Assembly: GCF_000812945.1 (NCBI RefSeq) | Contig: NZ_JSYM01000002.1 | Location: 496,001 to 560,000, forward strand | Direction: 5' to 3' | Source: Flavobacterium sp. AED | GTDB taxonomy: Bacteria > Bacteroidota > Bacteroidia > Flavobacteriales > Flavobacteriaceae | DNA length: 64,000 bases | Shown: in pieces, positions 36,937-46,154 of the stretch | How positions within the stretch are numbered: the first letter of the stretch is position 1 | Layout: every line of letters starts with the position of its first letter | Position numbers and translations under genes: made by a program | Notes under the pieces: model-generated | The model's input: only the letters and a program-made list of their open reading frames with translations | Database searches by the model: none | What the model was told of the DNA's origin: nothing

Positions 36937-38070
36937 ATGAAAATTGCAATAGTTTGTTATCCTACCTTTGGGGGAAGCGGTGTAGTCGCTACAGAATTAG
37001 GTCTTGAATTGGCAAGACGAGGTCACGAAATACATTTTATAACCTACAGTCAGCCCGTACGTTTGGCGCTTTTAAATCCAAATGTGCATTACCACGAAGT
37101 TAATGTTCCTGAATATCCATTGTTTCATTATCAGCCTTATGAATTGGCCTTGTCGAGCAAATTAGTCGATATGGTTAAGCTTTATAAAATAGAATTACTG
37201 CATGTGCATTATGCCATTCCTCATGCTTATGCCGGTTATATGGCAAAACAAATGCTGAAAGATGAAGGCATTAATATTCCAATGGTAACTACACTTCACG
37301 GAACTGATATTACTTTAGTTGGAAATCATCCCTTTTATAAACCTGCGGTAACCTTCAGTATCAATAAATCTGATTTTGTTACTTCGGTTTCCCAAAGTTT
37401 GAAAGATGACACCCTTAAATTATTTAATATAAAAAATGAAATTGAGGTAATACCTAATTTTATTGAATTGGATAAAAACGTTAATGATCCCAGCATTCCG
37501 TGTCATCGTTCTGTAATGGCAAAAGAAAATGAGCGAATAATAACCCATATCAGTAATTTCAGAAAAGTAAAACGAATTCCGGATGTCATTAAAATATTCT
37601 ATAATATTCAAAAAGAAATTCCAGCTAAACTGATGATGGTAGGGGATGGCCCTGAAAAAGAAAAAGCGGAATATTTATGTCAGGAATTAGGAATTATAGA
37701 CAAAGTGATCTTTTTTGGGAATAGCAATGAAATCGATAAAATATTAAGTTATACAGATTTATTCTTGCTTCCATCTGAAACCGAAAGTTTTGGTCTTGCT
37801 GCTCTTGAAGCTATGGCTTGGGGAGTTCCTGTAATTTCCAGTAATTCAGGAGGATTGTCAGAAGTTAATTTTGATGACATTTCGGGTTATTTGAGTGATG
37901 TAGGTAATACTGATGAAATGGCTGTGAATGCCTTGAAAATATTGAAAGACGATACTACTCTGAATAAATTTAAAGAAAATGCACTTTCAATTGCTAAAAA
38001 ATTTGATATTAAAAACATCTTACCTTTATATGAGAATTTATACCAAAAGGCTATAAATAAATACTTATAG
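36937..38070 (+). CDS. bshA: N-acetyl-alpha-D-glucosaminyl L-malate synthase BshA
   Basis: 377 residues, GT4 glycosyltransferase with the typical BshA opening IVCYPTFGGSGVVATELG and family marks HVHYAIPHAYAGYMAKQML, TTLHGTDITLVG, NFRKVKRIPDVI and the nucleotide-sugar motif ESFGLAALEAMAWGVPVISS. It joins UDP-GlcNAc to L-malate, the first step of bacillithiol synthesis, which is found in many Bacteroidota. BshB and BshC genes are not in the window. Confidence 0.94.
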   Translation: MKIAIVCYPTFGGSGVVATELGLELARRGHEIHFITYSQPVRLALLNPNVHYHEVNVPEYPLFHYQPYELALSSKLVDMVKLYKIELLHVHYAIPHAYAGYMAKQMLKDEGINIPMVTTLHGTDITLVGNHPFYKPAVTFSINKSDFVTSVSQSLKDDTLKLFNIKNEIEVIPNFIELDKNVNDPSIPCHRSVMAKENERIITHISNFRKVKRIPDVIKIFYNIQKEIPAKLMMVGDGPEKEKAEYLCQELGIIDKVIFFGNSNEIDKILSYTDLFLLPSETESFGLAALEAMAWGVPVISSNSGGLSEVNFDDISGYLSDVGNTDEMAVNALKILKDDTTLNKFKENALSIAKKFDIKNILPLYENLYQKAINKYL

Positions 38071-38116
38071 GAATCACTTTTTCAAATTAATTTTATACTT
38101 AAAAAATCAATAAAAA

Positions 38117-38545
38117 ATGAAAAAATTACCTTCCTTGTTTTTGGTTTTACTATTAGTTTCATGTGGAGCTTCTTCTACTAAAAGTACAGCTAAAAGACCA
38201 TTATTTGAAGTCTTGACCCAACAAAATGATGGTGGAGCAAGTATTCGTTTTTTTGAGATTCTTTCGGAGCCTAATGAAATCAAAATGTTGCAAAATGATG
38301 AGAACCTAAAAAATAAAATTAGCTCAAATGATATTCAAACTTCAAACTTTATAATTTTGAATATGGGTAATAAAAACTCCGGAGGATATAAAATAGGAGT
38401 CGAAAATGCTGTTGAAACAGATAAAAATATAATCGTTACAATAAAAGAAACTGTTCCCAGACCTAATGAAATGACTACTCAAGCAATAACAAATCCCTTT
38501 TGTGTAGTTCGAATAAATTCTAAAAAAGAAATCATTATTAAATAA
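38117..38545 (+). CDS. PrcB_C-domain lipoprotein
   Basis: 142 residues. Lipobox VSCG (Cys17). The C-terminal half follows the PrcB_C pattern: FIILNMGNKNSGGYKIGV, then IIVTIKETVPRPNEMTTQAITNPFCVVRI. PrcB is a subunit of a spirochaete protease complex, but most small lipoproteins with this domain in Bacteroidota have no assigned function. Convergent with the beta-barrel gene across a shared terminator. Confidence 0.78.
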   Translation: MKKLPSLFLVLLLVSCGASSTKSTAKRPLFEVLTQQNDGGASIRFFEILSEPNEIKMLQNDENLKNKISSNDIQTSNFIILNMGNKNSGGYKIGVENAVETDKNIIVTIKETVPRPNEMTTQAITNPFCVVRINSKKEIIIK

Positions 38546-38575
38546 AAAAATGCCACTATTTATAGTGGCATTTTT
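38546..38575. terminator. Bidirectional terminator
   Basis: AAAAA, TGCCACTAT, 2 bases, ATAGTGGCA, TTTTT. Runs of A and T on both sides serve both convergent genes. Confidence 0.85.
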
Positions 38576-38598
38576 AATATATTTTAGTTACTTAACTA

Positions 38599-39102
38599 TT
38601 AGAATTGGTATCTAAGACCTAAAGCAACATCAGAACCATAATTGTTTTTGTAGTACCCATTTCCACCAAATTCAGGTCTGAAATCCAATGAAATCAACAA
38701 AGGAAAATCAAAGTTATATTCAAGACCTATGTCTCCAGCTGCAAATGCAAAAGTATCATTGTAAGAAGTGTTATTATCATCATAACTGTAGCTTCCTACA
38801 CCACCACCTACACCAGCATACCAGTTGAAACCACCATCAATGTTCCATACCCATTGGTATAACCCTGTTAATTTTATTGCTCTATCATCATAACCATTAT
38901 TATTATAATTACTTCTGTTTCTCCAACCTAAGTCTAATTCCAAACGATTATCAGTAGCTAACGCTCTTTGATAAGAAATCTCTCCACCAAAACCATTATT
39001 ACCTCCTAAACGTAAACCTAAAGCGTTTTTTGAAATATCTTGTGCTTGTGCGGCAAATGTTAATCCCATTAACATGATAGCCGATAAAATAATTTTTTTC
39101 AT
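38599..39102 (-). CDS. Small outer-membrane beta-barrel protein
   Basis: 167 residues. Signal peptide MKKIILSAIMLMGLTFAAQAQ, then about eight amphipathic strands with Tyr/Phe/Trp alternation (LRLGGNNGFGGEISYQR, WVWNIDGGFNWYAGVGGG) ending in an aromatic residue (LGLRYQF), as needed by the BAM machinery. No enzymatic motif. A -7 box TACCTTTG lies on the minus strand at 39129-39122, 20 bp upstream of the ATG, without a clear -33 TTG. Confidence 0.85.
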   Translation of the reverse strand: MKKIILSAIMLMGLTFAAQAQDISKNALGLRLGGNNGFGGEISYQRALATDNRLELDLGWRNRSNYNNNGYDDRAIKLTGLYQWVWNIDGGFNWYAGVGGGVGSYSYDDNNTSYNDTFAFAAGDIGLEYNFDFPLLISLDFRPEFGGNGYYKNNYGSDVALGLRYQF

Positions 39103-39121
39103 AAGTAAATTTTTGTTCTTA

Positions 39122-39129
39122 CAAAGGTA
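39122..39129 (-). promoter_or_regulatory. -7 box of the beta-barrel gene
   Basis: TACCTTTG matches the TAnnTTTG consensus; no TTG at the right distance upstream. Confidence 0.45.
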
Positions 39130-39219
39130 TTGTTAAAGTCCATTAATGGATTTATAAAATTTTAATGAAATGTTATATAATTCCCACTTTTAGAATATTT
39201 AAGATTTTAATAACGAAAA

Positions 39220-40059
39220 TTAAAGTAAAATATTTTGTTTGGAAAATAATATGGAAGCAACAAGTTGATTACTAATAATATCTTCCATTTCGAAAAGATT
39301 TTCTTCTTCATTATAATTAGCTTCTGAGTAACGAAATAACTTCCACCGTTTTTTATTGTATTCCAATGCAGTTAAATTTTCGACCCAATCTCCTGAATTC
39401 AAATACATAGTTGAACCATTTTTATTTTCCTTCAAAACCATTTTTGGCTCATGGATATGACCACAAATAACAAAATCATATTTTTTTTCAATAGCCAACT
39501 CGGTAGCTGTTTCTTCGAAATCCGAAATGTGTTTCACCGCTTTTTTTACACTTGCCTTTATTTTTTTCGAAAAAGAATACGGTTCTTTTCCTAATCGTAA
39601 CAAGCACCAATTTACAAAACGATTCAAAAGGATTAAATAATCATAACCAAGACCACCCAGTTTTGCAATCCATTTTGAATGTTGTACCGAAGCATCAAAA
39701 ACATCGCCATGAAATATCCAAGCTTTTTTATCATCTAGGTCTAATACTAGTTTGTCAACCAAAGCAAAATTACCCATGTTCATGTCGCTGAATTTTCGGA
39801 GCATTTCATCATGATTTCCTGTGATGTAGTAGACCTTGGTCCCTTTGGAAGCAAAACTTATAATTTTTTGTATTACTTTTAAATGTGTTTTTGGGAAGTA
39901 AGATTTTCTAAACTGCCAAATGTCAATGATGTCGCCATTTAAGACTAATGTTTTGGGCTTAATAGCCGATAGATAATTGTAAAGTTCCTTAGCATGACTT
40001 CCATAAGTTCCTAGATGTACATCTGATATAACAACTAATTCGACTTTTCTTTTTTTCAA
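39220..40059 (-). CDS. LpxH-like UDP-2,3-diacylglucosamine diphosphatase / metallophosphoesterase
   Basis: 279 residues. Calcineurin-like motifs: SDVHLG (I), NGDIIDIWQ (II), TGNHDEML (III), IFHGDVFD (IV) and CGHIHEPK (V). The RKSYFPKTH segment after motif II is shared with the LpxH/LpxH2 family of lipid A synthesis. Longer than enterobacterial LpxH (240), so the label is by family resemblance. Single gene, minus strand, divergent from aroC. Confidence 0.83.
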   Translation of the reverse strand: MKKRKVELVVISDVHLGTYGSHAKELYNYLSAIKPKTLVLNGDIIDIWQFRKSYFPKTHLKVIQKIISFASKGTKVYYITGNHDEMLRKFSDMNMGNFALVDKLVLDLDDKKAWIFHGDVFDASVQHSKWIAKLGGLGYDYLILLNRFVNWCLLRLGKEPYSFSKKIKASVKKAVKHISDFEETATELAIEKKYDFVICGHIHEPKMVLKENKNGSTMYLNSGDWVENLTALEYNKKRWKLFRYSEANYNEEENLFEMEDIISNQLVASILFSKQNILL

Positions 40060-40253
40060 TGTATTATAATTTGAAGTTTAACAAATTAATGTAATTACTA
40101 TTAAGTGAAATACAACTTAAGGTTAAGAAATAGTTTTTAATATGAATTTAAAGTCAATAAATAGGCCTTGTTTTTTAAAAGTTTATCCTGAAATCTCCGT
40201 ATAAGCTTTTAAACTTTAAACTAAAATAGTACTTTTGTTCAAAACTTAATATA

Positions 40254-41318
40254 ATGGCAGGAAATAGCTACGGAACACTATTTAGAATAACAACATTTGG
40301 AGAATCACACGGAGAAGCTTTAGGCGGAATAATCGATGGTTGTCCATCTGGAATAGCAATAGATCTAGAAGCAATTCAATTTGAAATGTCAAGAAGAAAG
40401 CCAGGTCAATCGGCTATTGTTACCCAAAGAAAAGAACCGGATGATGTACAATTTCTTTCTGGAATTTTTGAAGGAAAAACTACAGGAACTCCAATTGGTT
40501 TCATCATTCCCAATACCAATCAAAAATCAGATGATTACTCTCATATAAAAGATAATTACAGACCTAGTCATGCTGATTATGTGTATGAAAAAAAATACGG
40601 AGTACGTGATTATCGTGGTGGTGGACGTAGTTCTGCTCGTGAAACTGCCAGTAGAGTGGTAGCAGGAGCAGTTGCAAAACAAATGTTACCCGAAATAAAA
40701 ATTAATGCTTACGTTTCTTCTGTAGGCCCTATCTTTTTAGAAAAACCATACCAAGAATTAGATTTTTCAAAAATTGAAAATAACCCAGTACGCTGTCCAG
40801 ACGAAGAAATGGCAGTTACAATGGAAGAGTACATTCGTGAAATTCGTAAAGAAGGAGATACCGTAGGTGGAACTGTAAGTTGTGTGATTCAAAATGTGCC
40901 TATTGGTTTAGGAGAACCAGTTTTTGACAAACTTCATGCTGAACTTGGTAAAGCAATGCTTTCTATAAATGCCGTAAAAGGATTTGAATTTGGAAGCGGT
41001 TTTGAAGGTGTTAAAATGAAAGGAAGCGAACACAATGATTTATACAATCCTGACGGAACAACTAAAACTAATCTTTCAGGTGGAATTCAAGGCGGAATAA
41101 GCAACGGAATGGACATTTATTTCCGTGTGGCTTTCAAACCTGTGGCAACCATTATGCAAAAACAAGAATCACTGGACAATCAAGGAAATATTACTGAAAT
41201 GACAGGAAAAGGACGTCATGATCCTTGTGTGGTTCCCCGTGCAGTTCCTATTGTAGAAGCTATGGCCGCTATAGTTTTAGCTGATTTTTATTTGATTAAT
41301 AAAACCTATTTAAAATAG
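40254..41318 (+). CDS. aroC: Chorismate synthase
   Basis: 354 residues, canonical length. [20 protein letters not shown] at the N-terminus, [39 protein letters not shown] (signature), and [18 protein letters not shown] near the C-terminus. Anti-1,4-elimination of phosphate from EPSP with reduced FMN, last common step to aromatic amino acids. Monocistronic as far as visible. Confidence 0.97.
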   Translation: MAGNSYGTLFRITTFGESHGEALGGIIDGCPSGIAIDLEAIQFEMSRRKPGQSAIVTQRKEPDDVQFLSGIFEGKTTGTPIGFIIPNTNQKSDDYSHIKDNYRPSHADYVYEKKYGVRDYRGGGRSSARETASRVVAGAVAKQMLPEIKINAYVSSVGPIFLEKPYQELDFSKIENNPVRCPDEEMAVTMEEYIREIRKEGDTVGGTVSCVIQNVPIGLGEPVFDKLHAELGKAMLSINAVKGFEFGSGFEGVKMKGSEHNDLYNPDGTTKTNLSGGIQGGISNGMDIYFRVAFKPVATIMQKQESLDNQGNITEMTGKGRHDPCVVPRAVPIVEAMAAIVLADFYLINKTYLK

Positions 41319-41386
41319 AATTGCATACTCAGTATTTTGACGAGCTAAATCCTGAGCCATAACTTTGAAATCAATTTGTTAATTTA

Positions 41387-42670
41387 ATGAACACAACTAC
41401 AACCAAGAAACCATCATTTTTTTCAGGCTTAACCGGCCAAATTTTAATAGCAATGTTTTTAGGTGCTGTTTTAGGAATTATTATTCATAATTCAATTTCA
41501 GCAGAAGCTGCCCAATCCTTTAGTGGTAAAATAAAAATGCTGGCAACAGTTTTTATTCGATTGGTTCAAATGATAATTTCTCCATTAGTGTTCACTACAC
41601 TTGTTGTGGGAATTGCTAAATTAGGAGATATAAAAGCAGTAGGGAGAATTGGAGGTAAAGCTTTAGGTTGGTTTTTTACGGCCTCATTCATGTCTTTATT
41701 GTTAGGAATGTTTTTTGTAAATATTCTTAAACCTGGAGTTGGACTTAATTTATCAAATGTTGATTTAGCTTCAGCCTCAGAAGTAACTGCGAAAACTCAG
41801 AGTTTATCCTTTGAAAATTTCATAGAGCATATTGTTCCCAAAAGTATTTTTGAAGCGATGGCAACTAATGAGATTTTACAAATTGTTATTTTTTCTATTT
41901 TCTTTGGTTTAGCGGCAGCATCTTTGGGCAGCCACGTAAAACCAGTTATAAACGCTTTAGACAAAACATCTCATATTGTTTTGAAAATGGTAAACTACGT
42001 AATGAAGTTTGCTCCAATAGGTGTTTTTGGTGCCATTGCAGGCGTATTTGCTGTGAGAGATTTTCAGGAATTAGCAATCACGTATTTCAAATTCTTTGGT
42101 TCTTTTCTAATTGGAATTTCATCGCTTTGGGTTGTATTAATACTTGTAGGATATATTTTTCTTAAAAGTAGAATGACTATTTTGCTTAAAAGAATTGTAG
42201 GACCTTTAATTATTGCTTTTGGAACAACAAGTAGCGAAGCTGTTTTCCCAAAACTTACGGAAGAATTAGAACGTTTTGGTGTGAAAGATAAAATTGTTTC
42301 TTTTATGTTGCCATTAGGCTATTCTTTTAATTTGGATGGAAGTATGATGTACATGACATTTGCCAGTATATTTATAGCACAAGCTTACGGAGTTCATTTA
42401 GATTTAGGTACACAAATGACAATGCTTTTAGTATTGATGCTTACTAGCAAAGGAATTGCAGGAGTGCCAAGAGCAAGTTTAGTCGTTGTTGCGGCAACTT
42501 GTGGAATGTTTAAAATTCCTATTGAAGGAATTGCTTTAATTTTACCGATTGATCATTTTTGTGATATGTTTCGTAGTGCAACAAATGTTTTAGGAAATGC
42601 ATTAGCTACATCAGTTGTTGGACAATGGGAAGCTGAGAACGAAAATGAGACTGTAATAACAGTAGAATAA
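41387..42670 (+). CDS. Dicarboxylate/amino acid:cation symporter (DAACS)
   Basis: 427 residues. SLC1/GltPh fold: FIRLVQMIISPLVFTTLVVGIAKLGD in helix 2-3, the re-entrant loop FGTTSSEAVFPK (HP1, serine-rich tip), NLDGSMMYM (helix 7 sodium site) and helical hairpin 2 with SKGIAGVPRASLV, then DHFCDMFRSATNVLGN in helix 8. The DxxCDxxR(S/T)xxN segment points to glutamate/aspartate or C4-dicarboxylates, with Na+ or H+. A strong terminator follows. Confidence 0.93.
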   Translation: MNTTTTKKPSFFSGLTGQILIAMFLGAVLGIIIHNSISAEAAQSFSGKIKMLATVFIRLVQMIISPLVFTTLVVGIAKLGDIKAVGRIGGKALGWFFTASFMSLLLGMFFVNILKPGVGLNLSNVDLASASEVTAKTQSLSFENFIEHIVPKSIFEAMATNEILQIVIFSIFFGLAAASLGSHVKPVINALDKTSHIVLKMVNYVMKFAPIGVFGAIAGVFAVRDFQELAITYFKFFGSFLIGISSLWVVLILVGYIFLKSRMTILLKRIVGPLIIAFGTTSSEAVFPKLTEELERFGVKDKIVSFMLPLGYSFNLDGSMMYMTFASIFIAQAYGVHLDLGTQMTMLLVLMLTSKGIAGVPRASLVVVAATCGMFKIPIEGIALILPIDHFCDMFRSATNVLGNALATSVVGQWEAENENETVITVE

Positions 42671-42687
42671 TTATTTATTTAAATATT

Positions 42688-42723
42688 AAAAAAGCCTATT
42701 TGATTTTTCAAATAGGCTTTTTT
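42688..42723 (+). terminator. Terminator after the symporter gene
   Basis: A perfect 16-bp stem (AAAAAAGCCTATTTGA / TCAAATAGGCTTTTTT) with a 4-base loop and T tail. Confidence 0.9.
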
Positions 42724-42836
42724 AATCTAAATTATTTAACAAATAGTCCGCTTAATGTTAGTTATTTTTTAGTTTTGAAATTTAGAGTTTTTCGGGTATT
42801 GTAATATATTAATAGATACACCCATGTTTTTATTAA

Positions 42837-42852
42837 TATATTTGTATATTTG
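42837..42852 (+). promoter_or_regulatory. Tandem -7 boxes before the hybrid kinase gene
   Basis: TATATTTG occurs twice back to back (42837-42844 and 42845-42852). Each matches TAnnTTTG; the ATG is 19 bp after the second. No proper -33 TTG is seen. Confidence 0.4.
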
Positions 42853-42870
42853 GTTTAAGAATAGCAAGAT

Positions 42871-45075
42871 ATGTCCCAAATCAGAATCGGTTTATTAATA
42901 TTAGCACTTAACATTTTTAATATTAATTGTTATTCTTTAACTCCAACTCCCTCAAAAAAGCAAATTGTAAAGTTAACAGAGCAAGCTTCTAAATATATTC
43001 ATGAATTAAATTATGAAAAATCTTTAATAGCTTCAAGGCTTGCATTGCATTATGCGATTGACGCTAAAAATGATAACCTTGTAGCCATATCCTATAATAT
43101 AATTGGTAGAAATTATGATAATTTATCAGAGTATGATAAAGCTATCTTTTTTTATAAAAAAGGATTAATTTACGCCAGTAGAACTAATAATGACACCATT
43201 AAAGATTGGATAAATAATAATTTAGGAAACATATATTGCTTTCAAAAAAAGCAATATAAAGAAGGAATAAACTATTACAAAAATGCATTAAAGTTTGGTG
43301 AAAAAATTGCAGACCCATCAGAAATTTATTTTACAAAATTGAATATCACTTGGGCTTTTTTTGATAATGGTCAATTTAATGAAGGTTTTCCTTATTTAGA
43401 ATTTATTAATAAATATCAAAAAAAATATGGTGATGAGACTACAGTAGTTGCCTTAAATATGCTTAATGGAATGTATTATGGTTTTAAAGAGGAGCGTGAA
43501 AAAGCAACGGCTTCTTTTTTAAACGGCATAAAATTAGGAAACGAAGGAAAAGAAAAATCGGATTTGTCATATACACATCAAGAGTATTCTAAATATTTAT
43601 TGAAAAACGGAGATTATAAAAAGGCATACGAAAATCTGGTTCTTTATGATGAAATTACTGAAGAACTCAATAATAAAGAAATGATTAAAAAAGCCAATAT
43701 GGCTGGTATTAATCTAGAACTTGACGAATATAAACGTGAGATAGATAAAATTGAAACAGAGAAAGATTTACAATATCAAAGTTTAAAAAAATCACGAGTA
43801 ATTGTTTTGTTATTTGTGATTGTATTATTTGTCTTATTACTTCTTGTTTATACACTTTATAAAAACAATATTTTTAAGAAAAAAACGAATAAAGACTTGT
43901 CTCTTGCTAATGAAAAACTTTTTATTGCAAAAGAAAAAGCAGAAGAAGCATCTATACTAAAATCACAATTTGTTTCTACTATTAGCCATGAATTAAGAAC
44001 ACCTTTATATGGTGTAGTTGGAATTACTAATATGCTATTAGATGAACATAAAGAACTTGCTAACAGTCCTCATTTAAGTTCTCTTAAGTTCTCTGCAAGG
44101 TATTTATTGTCACTGGTCAATGATGTGCTGCAAATAAATAAAATTGAAGAAAATAGAATCGTTCTTGAAAATTTGACTTTCAATATTTCTGATGAAATTA
44201 ATATGATTAAGAACTCTTTGTCTTTTATTGCAAAGAATAATAATAATTTCATATTTGTCAATATTGACCCAACAATTCCAGAATATTTAATTGGAGATAA
44301 ATTAAGACTTTCCCAAATAATTATAAATCTGGTGAGTAATGCACTAAAGTTTACAAAGAATGGAGAAGTATTCATTAATGTGAATTTATCTGAAGTTACT
44401 GATAAAATGCATTTTATTGAGTTTAAGATAAAAGATACAGGTGTAGGAATAGCTGTTGAAGATCAAGAAAAGATTTTTGAGAAATTTGTTCAGGTTGGAA
44501 GAAAAGAAGTAGATTATCAAGGGACAGGCCTTGGCTTATCGATTGTGAAACGTCTATTGAGGTTGTTTGATAGTGATATCTCGCTTCAAAGTACAATTGG
44601 AGTAGGAACAGAATTTACTTTTACAATTGCATTTGAATATGATCCTGAAAAGACTAATGAAATAATAAATAATATTCCAGTAGATTTATCTACAAATAAG
44701 CTATTAAAAGTACTGGTCGTTGAGGACAATAAGATCAATCAAATTGTTACTGAAAAAATACTAAAAAAAAATAATTATACCTGTACTCTAGTAGATGATG
44801 GGTATCAGGCTATTAAAATATTAGAAGAAGAGAACTTTGATATTGTTTTAATGGATATTAACATGCCTTTAATCAATGGTTTTGAAACGTCAAGAAGAAT
44901 TCGCCATAAAGGGATAAAAATCCCTATAGTTGCGCTAACGGCATTTGATAAAGAAGAAATTACCGAAGAAGCTATTTCGGCAGGAATAAATGATATTATA
45001 GTAAAACCTTTTGATTCGGTCAAGCTATTTAAAGTTATCAATGTTTTAATTTCGAAAACTAAAATGGCAGTTTAA
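42871..45075 (+). CDS. TPR-containing hybrid sensor histidine kinase with receiver domain
   Basis: 734 residues. Signal peptide, then a periplasmic sensor with several TPR repeats (about 25-290, including NLVAISYNIIGRNYDNLSEY and NNLGNIYCFQKKQYKEGINY), one membrane helix (about 309-331), a coiled coil, HisKA with His373 in ISHELRTPLYGVVG, an ATPase domain (NLVSNALKFT, DTGVGIAVEDQ, GTGLGLSIVKRL) and a C-terminal receiver with Asp662 in IVLMDINMP and Lys in IVKPFDS. No output regulator lies next to it, so a phosphorelay to an unlinked partner is likely. Signal unknown. Confidence 0.94.
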   Translation: MSQIRIGLLILALNIFNINCYSLTPTPSKKQIVKLTEQASKYIHELNYEKSLIASRLALHYAIDAKNDNLVAISYNIIGRNYDNLSEYDKAIFFYKKGLIYASRTNNDTIKDWINNNLGNIYCFQKKQYKEGINYYKNALKFGEKIADPSEIYFTKLNITWAFFDNGQFNEGFPYLEFINKYQKKYGDETTVVALNMLNGMYYGFKEEREKATASFLNGIKLGNEGKEKSDLSYTHQEYSKYLLKNGDYKKAYENLVLYDEITEELNNKEMIKKANMAGINLELDEYKREIDKIETEKDLQYQSLKKSRVIVLLFVIVLFVLLLLVYTLYKNNIFKKKTNKDLSLANEKLFIAKEKAEEASILKSQFVSTISHELRTPLYGVVGITNMLLDEHKELANSPHLSSLKFSARYLLSLVNDVLQINKIEENRIVLENLTFNISDEINMIKNSLSFIAKNNNNFIFVNIDPTIPEYLIGDKLRLSQIIINLVSNALKFTKNGEVFINVNLSEVTDKMHFIEFKIKDTGVGIAVEDQEKIFEKFVQVGRKEVDYQGTGLGLSIVKRLLRLFDSDISLQSTIGVGTEFTFTIAFEYDPEKTNEIINNIPVDLSTNKLLKVLVVEDNKINQIVTEKILKKNNYTCTLVDDGYQAIKILEEENFDIVLMDINMPLINGFETSRRIRHKGIKIPIVALTAFDKEEITEEAISAGINDIIVKPFDSVKLFKVINVLISKTKMAV

Positions 45076-45124
45076 AAGTAGTTTTACTTTTAATATTGGT
45101 ATTATTTCAGATGTGGAGGAAAAT

Positions 45125-45156
45125 AAAAAATGAAGTTTTTTAAAACTTCATTTTTT
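45125..45156 (+). terminator. Terminator after the hybrid kinase gene
   Basis: AAAAAA, TGAAGTTTT, 2 bases, AAAACTTCA, TTTTTT. A and T runs on both sides would also allow function for the small minus-strand gene downstream. Confidence 0.82.
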
Positions 45157-45173
45157 ATTTTTTTAAAGTGTTT

Positions 45174-45377
45174 TTAAATAAAAAGCACTTCATTTTCTTT
45201 AGAATACATTATCATTAATAATGGGTGAGGTGTTTTTTTATTCCCCAAAGCATCAAGAGTGATTGCAATTTCAAGTTTTGGATGAGTCAACTGATACTCT
45301 TTATTTTCTATGTTTCTGGAATCTATTAAAGATTGATTTTTTTTGAAAAAATATTTTGACGTCTTCATATTTATCAC
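45174..45377 (-). CDS. Small hypothetical protein
   Basis: 67 residues (or 64 from the internal Met at codon 4: MKTSKYFFKKNQSLIDSRN). No signal peptide or family seen. The frame fills most of a gap between two terminators or genes, has ordinary codon use for this genome, and contains a plausible beta-rich middle (YQLTHPKLEIAITLDAL). Could still be a chance frame. Confidence 0.45.
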   Translation of the reverse strand: MINMKTSKYFFKKNQSLIDSRNIENKEYQLTHPKLEIAITLDALGNKKTPHPLLMIMYSKENEVLFI

Positions 45378-45522
45378 TTTTTGATGTTATTTATAATTGT
45401 CTTCCAATAAAAGTTGGTTAGGGAGTTAGGTAATAATTCAAAATTAAAATCGTTAAACTATTTTAAGGAAATGGCTTAACGATTTTAAATTATTGTTTAA
45501 TAAAAACAAAAGGGACAAATTT

Positions 45523-45975
45523 TTATTTTATGGCAATAGTTTTATGTATTTTTTTCTTGCCATTTTCTTTTTTAGCAATGGCAACATGCAGAATTCCGTC
45601 TTTATAACTGGCTTCTACTTTGCTTTCATCGATATATTCAGGTAAATAGAAAGATCTGTAGAAAGATTGATAATTAAACTCTTTTCGGAGGTAATTGTCT
45701 TTTTTTCTGGATTCTTCTTTAGTTTCTTCTTTTTCAGAAGAAATCATGAGCATATTATTATCAATTTCAACTTTAAAATCTTCTTTTTTCATACCAGGAG
45801 CTGCCAAATCAACCTCTAATTTATCATCTGTTTCTTTTAAATTTACAGAAGGCAAATTACTGCCTATTGTAGCAAAATTTTTATCACTCCAATCGAATAC
45901 ATCTTTTGTAAAAAAATCATCAAAAAAAGTATTCAATGTTGGCAATGAACTGTTTCTTTTAACTAGAGTTTCCAT
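45523..45975 (-). CDS. Hsp20/alpha-crystallin small heat shock protein
   Basis: 150 residues. N-terminal FFDDFFTKDVFDW, then an alpha-crystallin domain (residues about 43-135): PSVNLKETDDKLEVDLAAPGMKKEDFKVEIDNNMLMISSEKE and ASYKDGILHVAIAKKE (A-x-x-x-[DN]GxL motif). The C-terminal I-x-I anchor appears as TIAIK. ATP-independent holdase for unfolded proteins. Single gene, AT-rich flanks. Confidence 0.95.
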   Translation of the reverse strand: METLVKRNSSLPTLNTFFDDFFTKDVFDWSDKNFATIGSNLPSVNLKETDDKLEVDLAAPGMKKEDFKVEIDNNMLMISSEKEETKEESRKKDNYLRKEFNYQSFYRSFYLPEYIDESKVEASYKDGILHVAIAKKENGKKKIHKTIAIK

Positions 45976-46154
45976 TTTTTTGTATTTTTAAGTTGTTTAA
46001 AATAAGTTAAATCAAATTTAATGAAATTATTTACTCAAAAATACGCATTTAACACTTAAAACGTTGAAAATAAACCTATTAACGATAAAATGCTTTTTTA
46101 ACCAAAGTTAAAAAGGCATTTCTTACAGTGTAAAATTGAGTGCTGGAGAAAGTA

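Noticed and set aside
42797..42825. Imperfect inverted repeat GGGTAT...ATACACCC before the hybrid kinase
   Set aside because: Mismatched and with a long AT-rich loop; too weak to call an operator.
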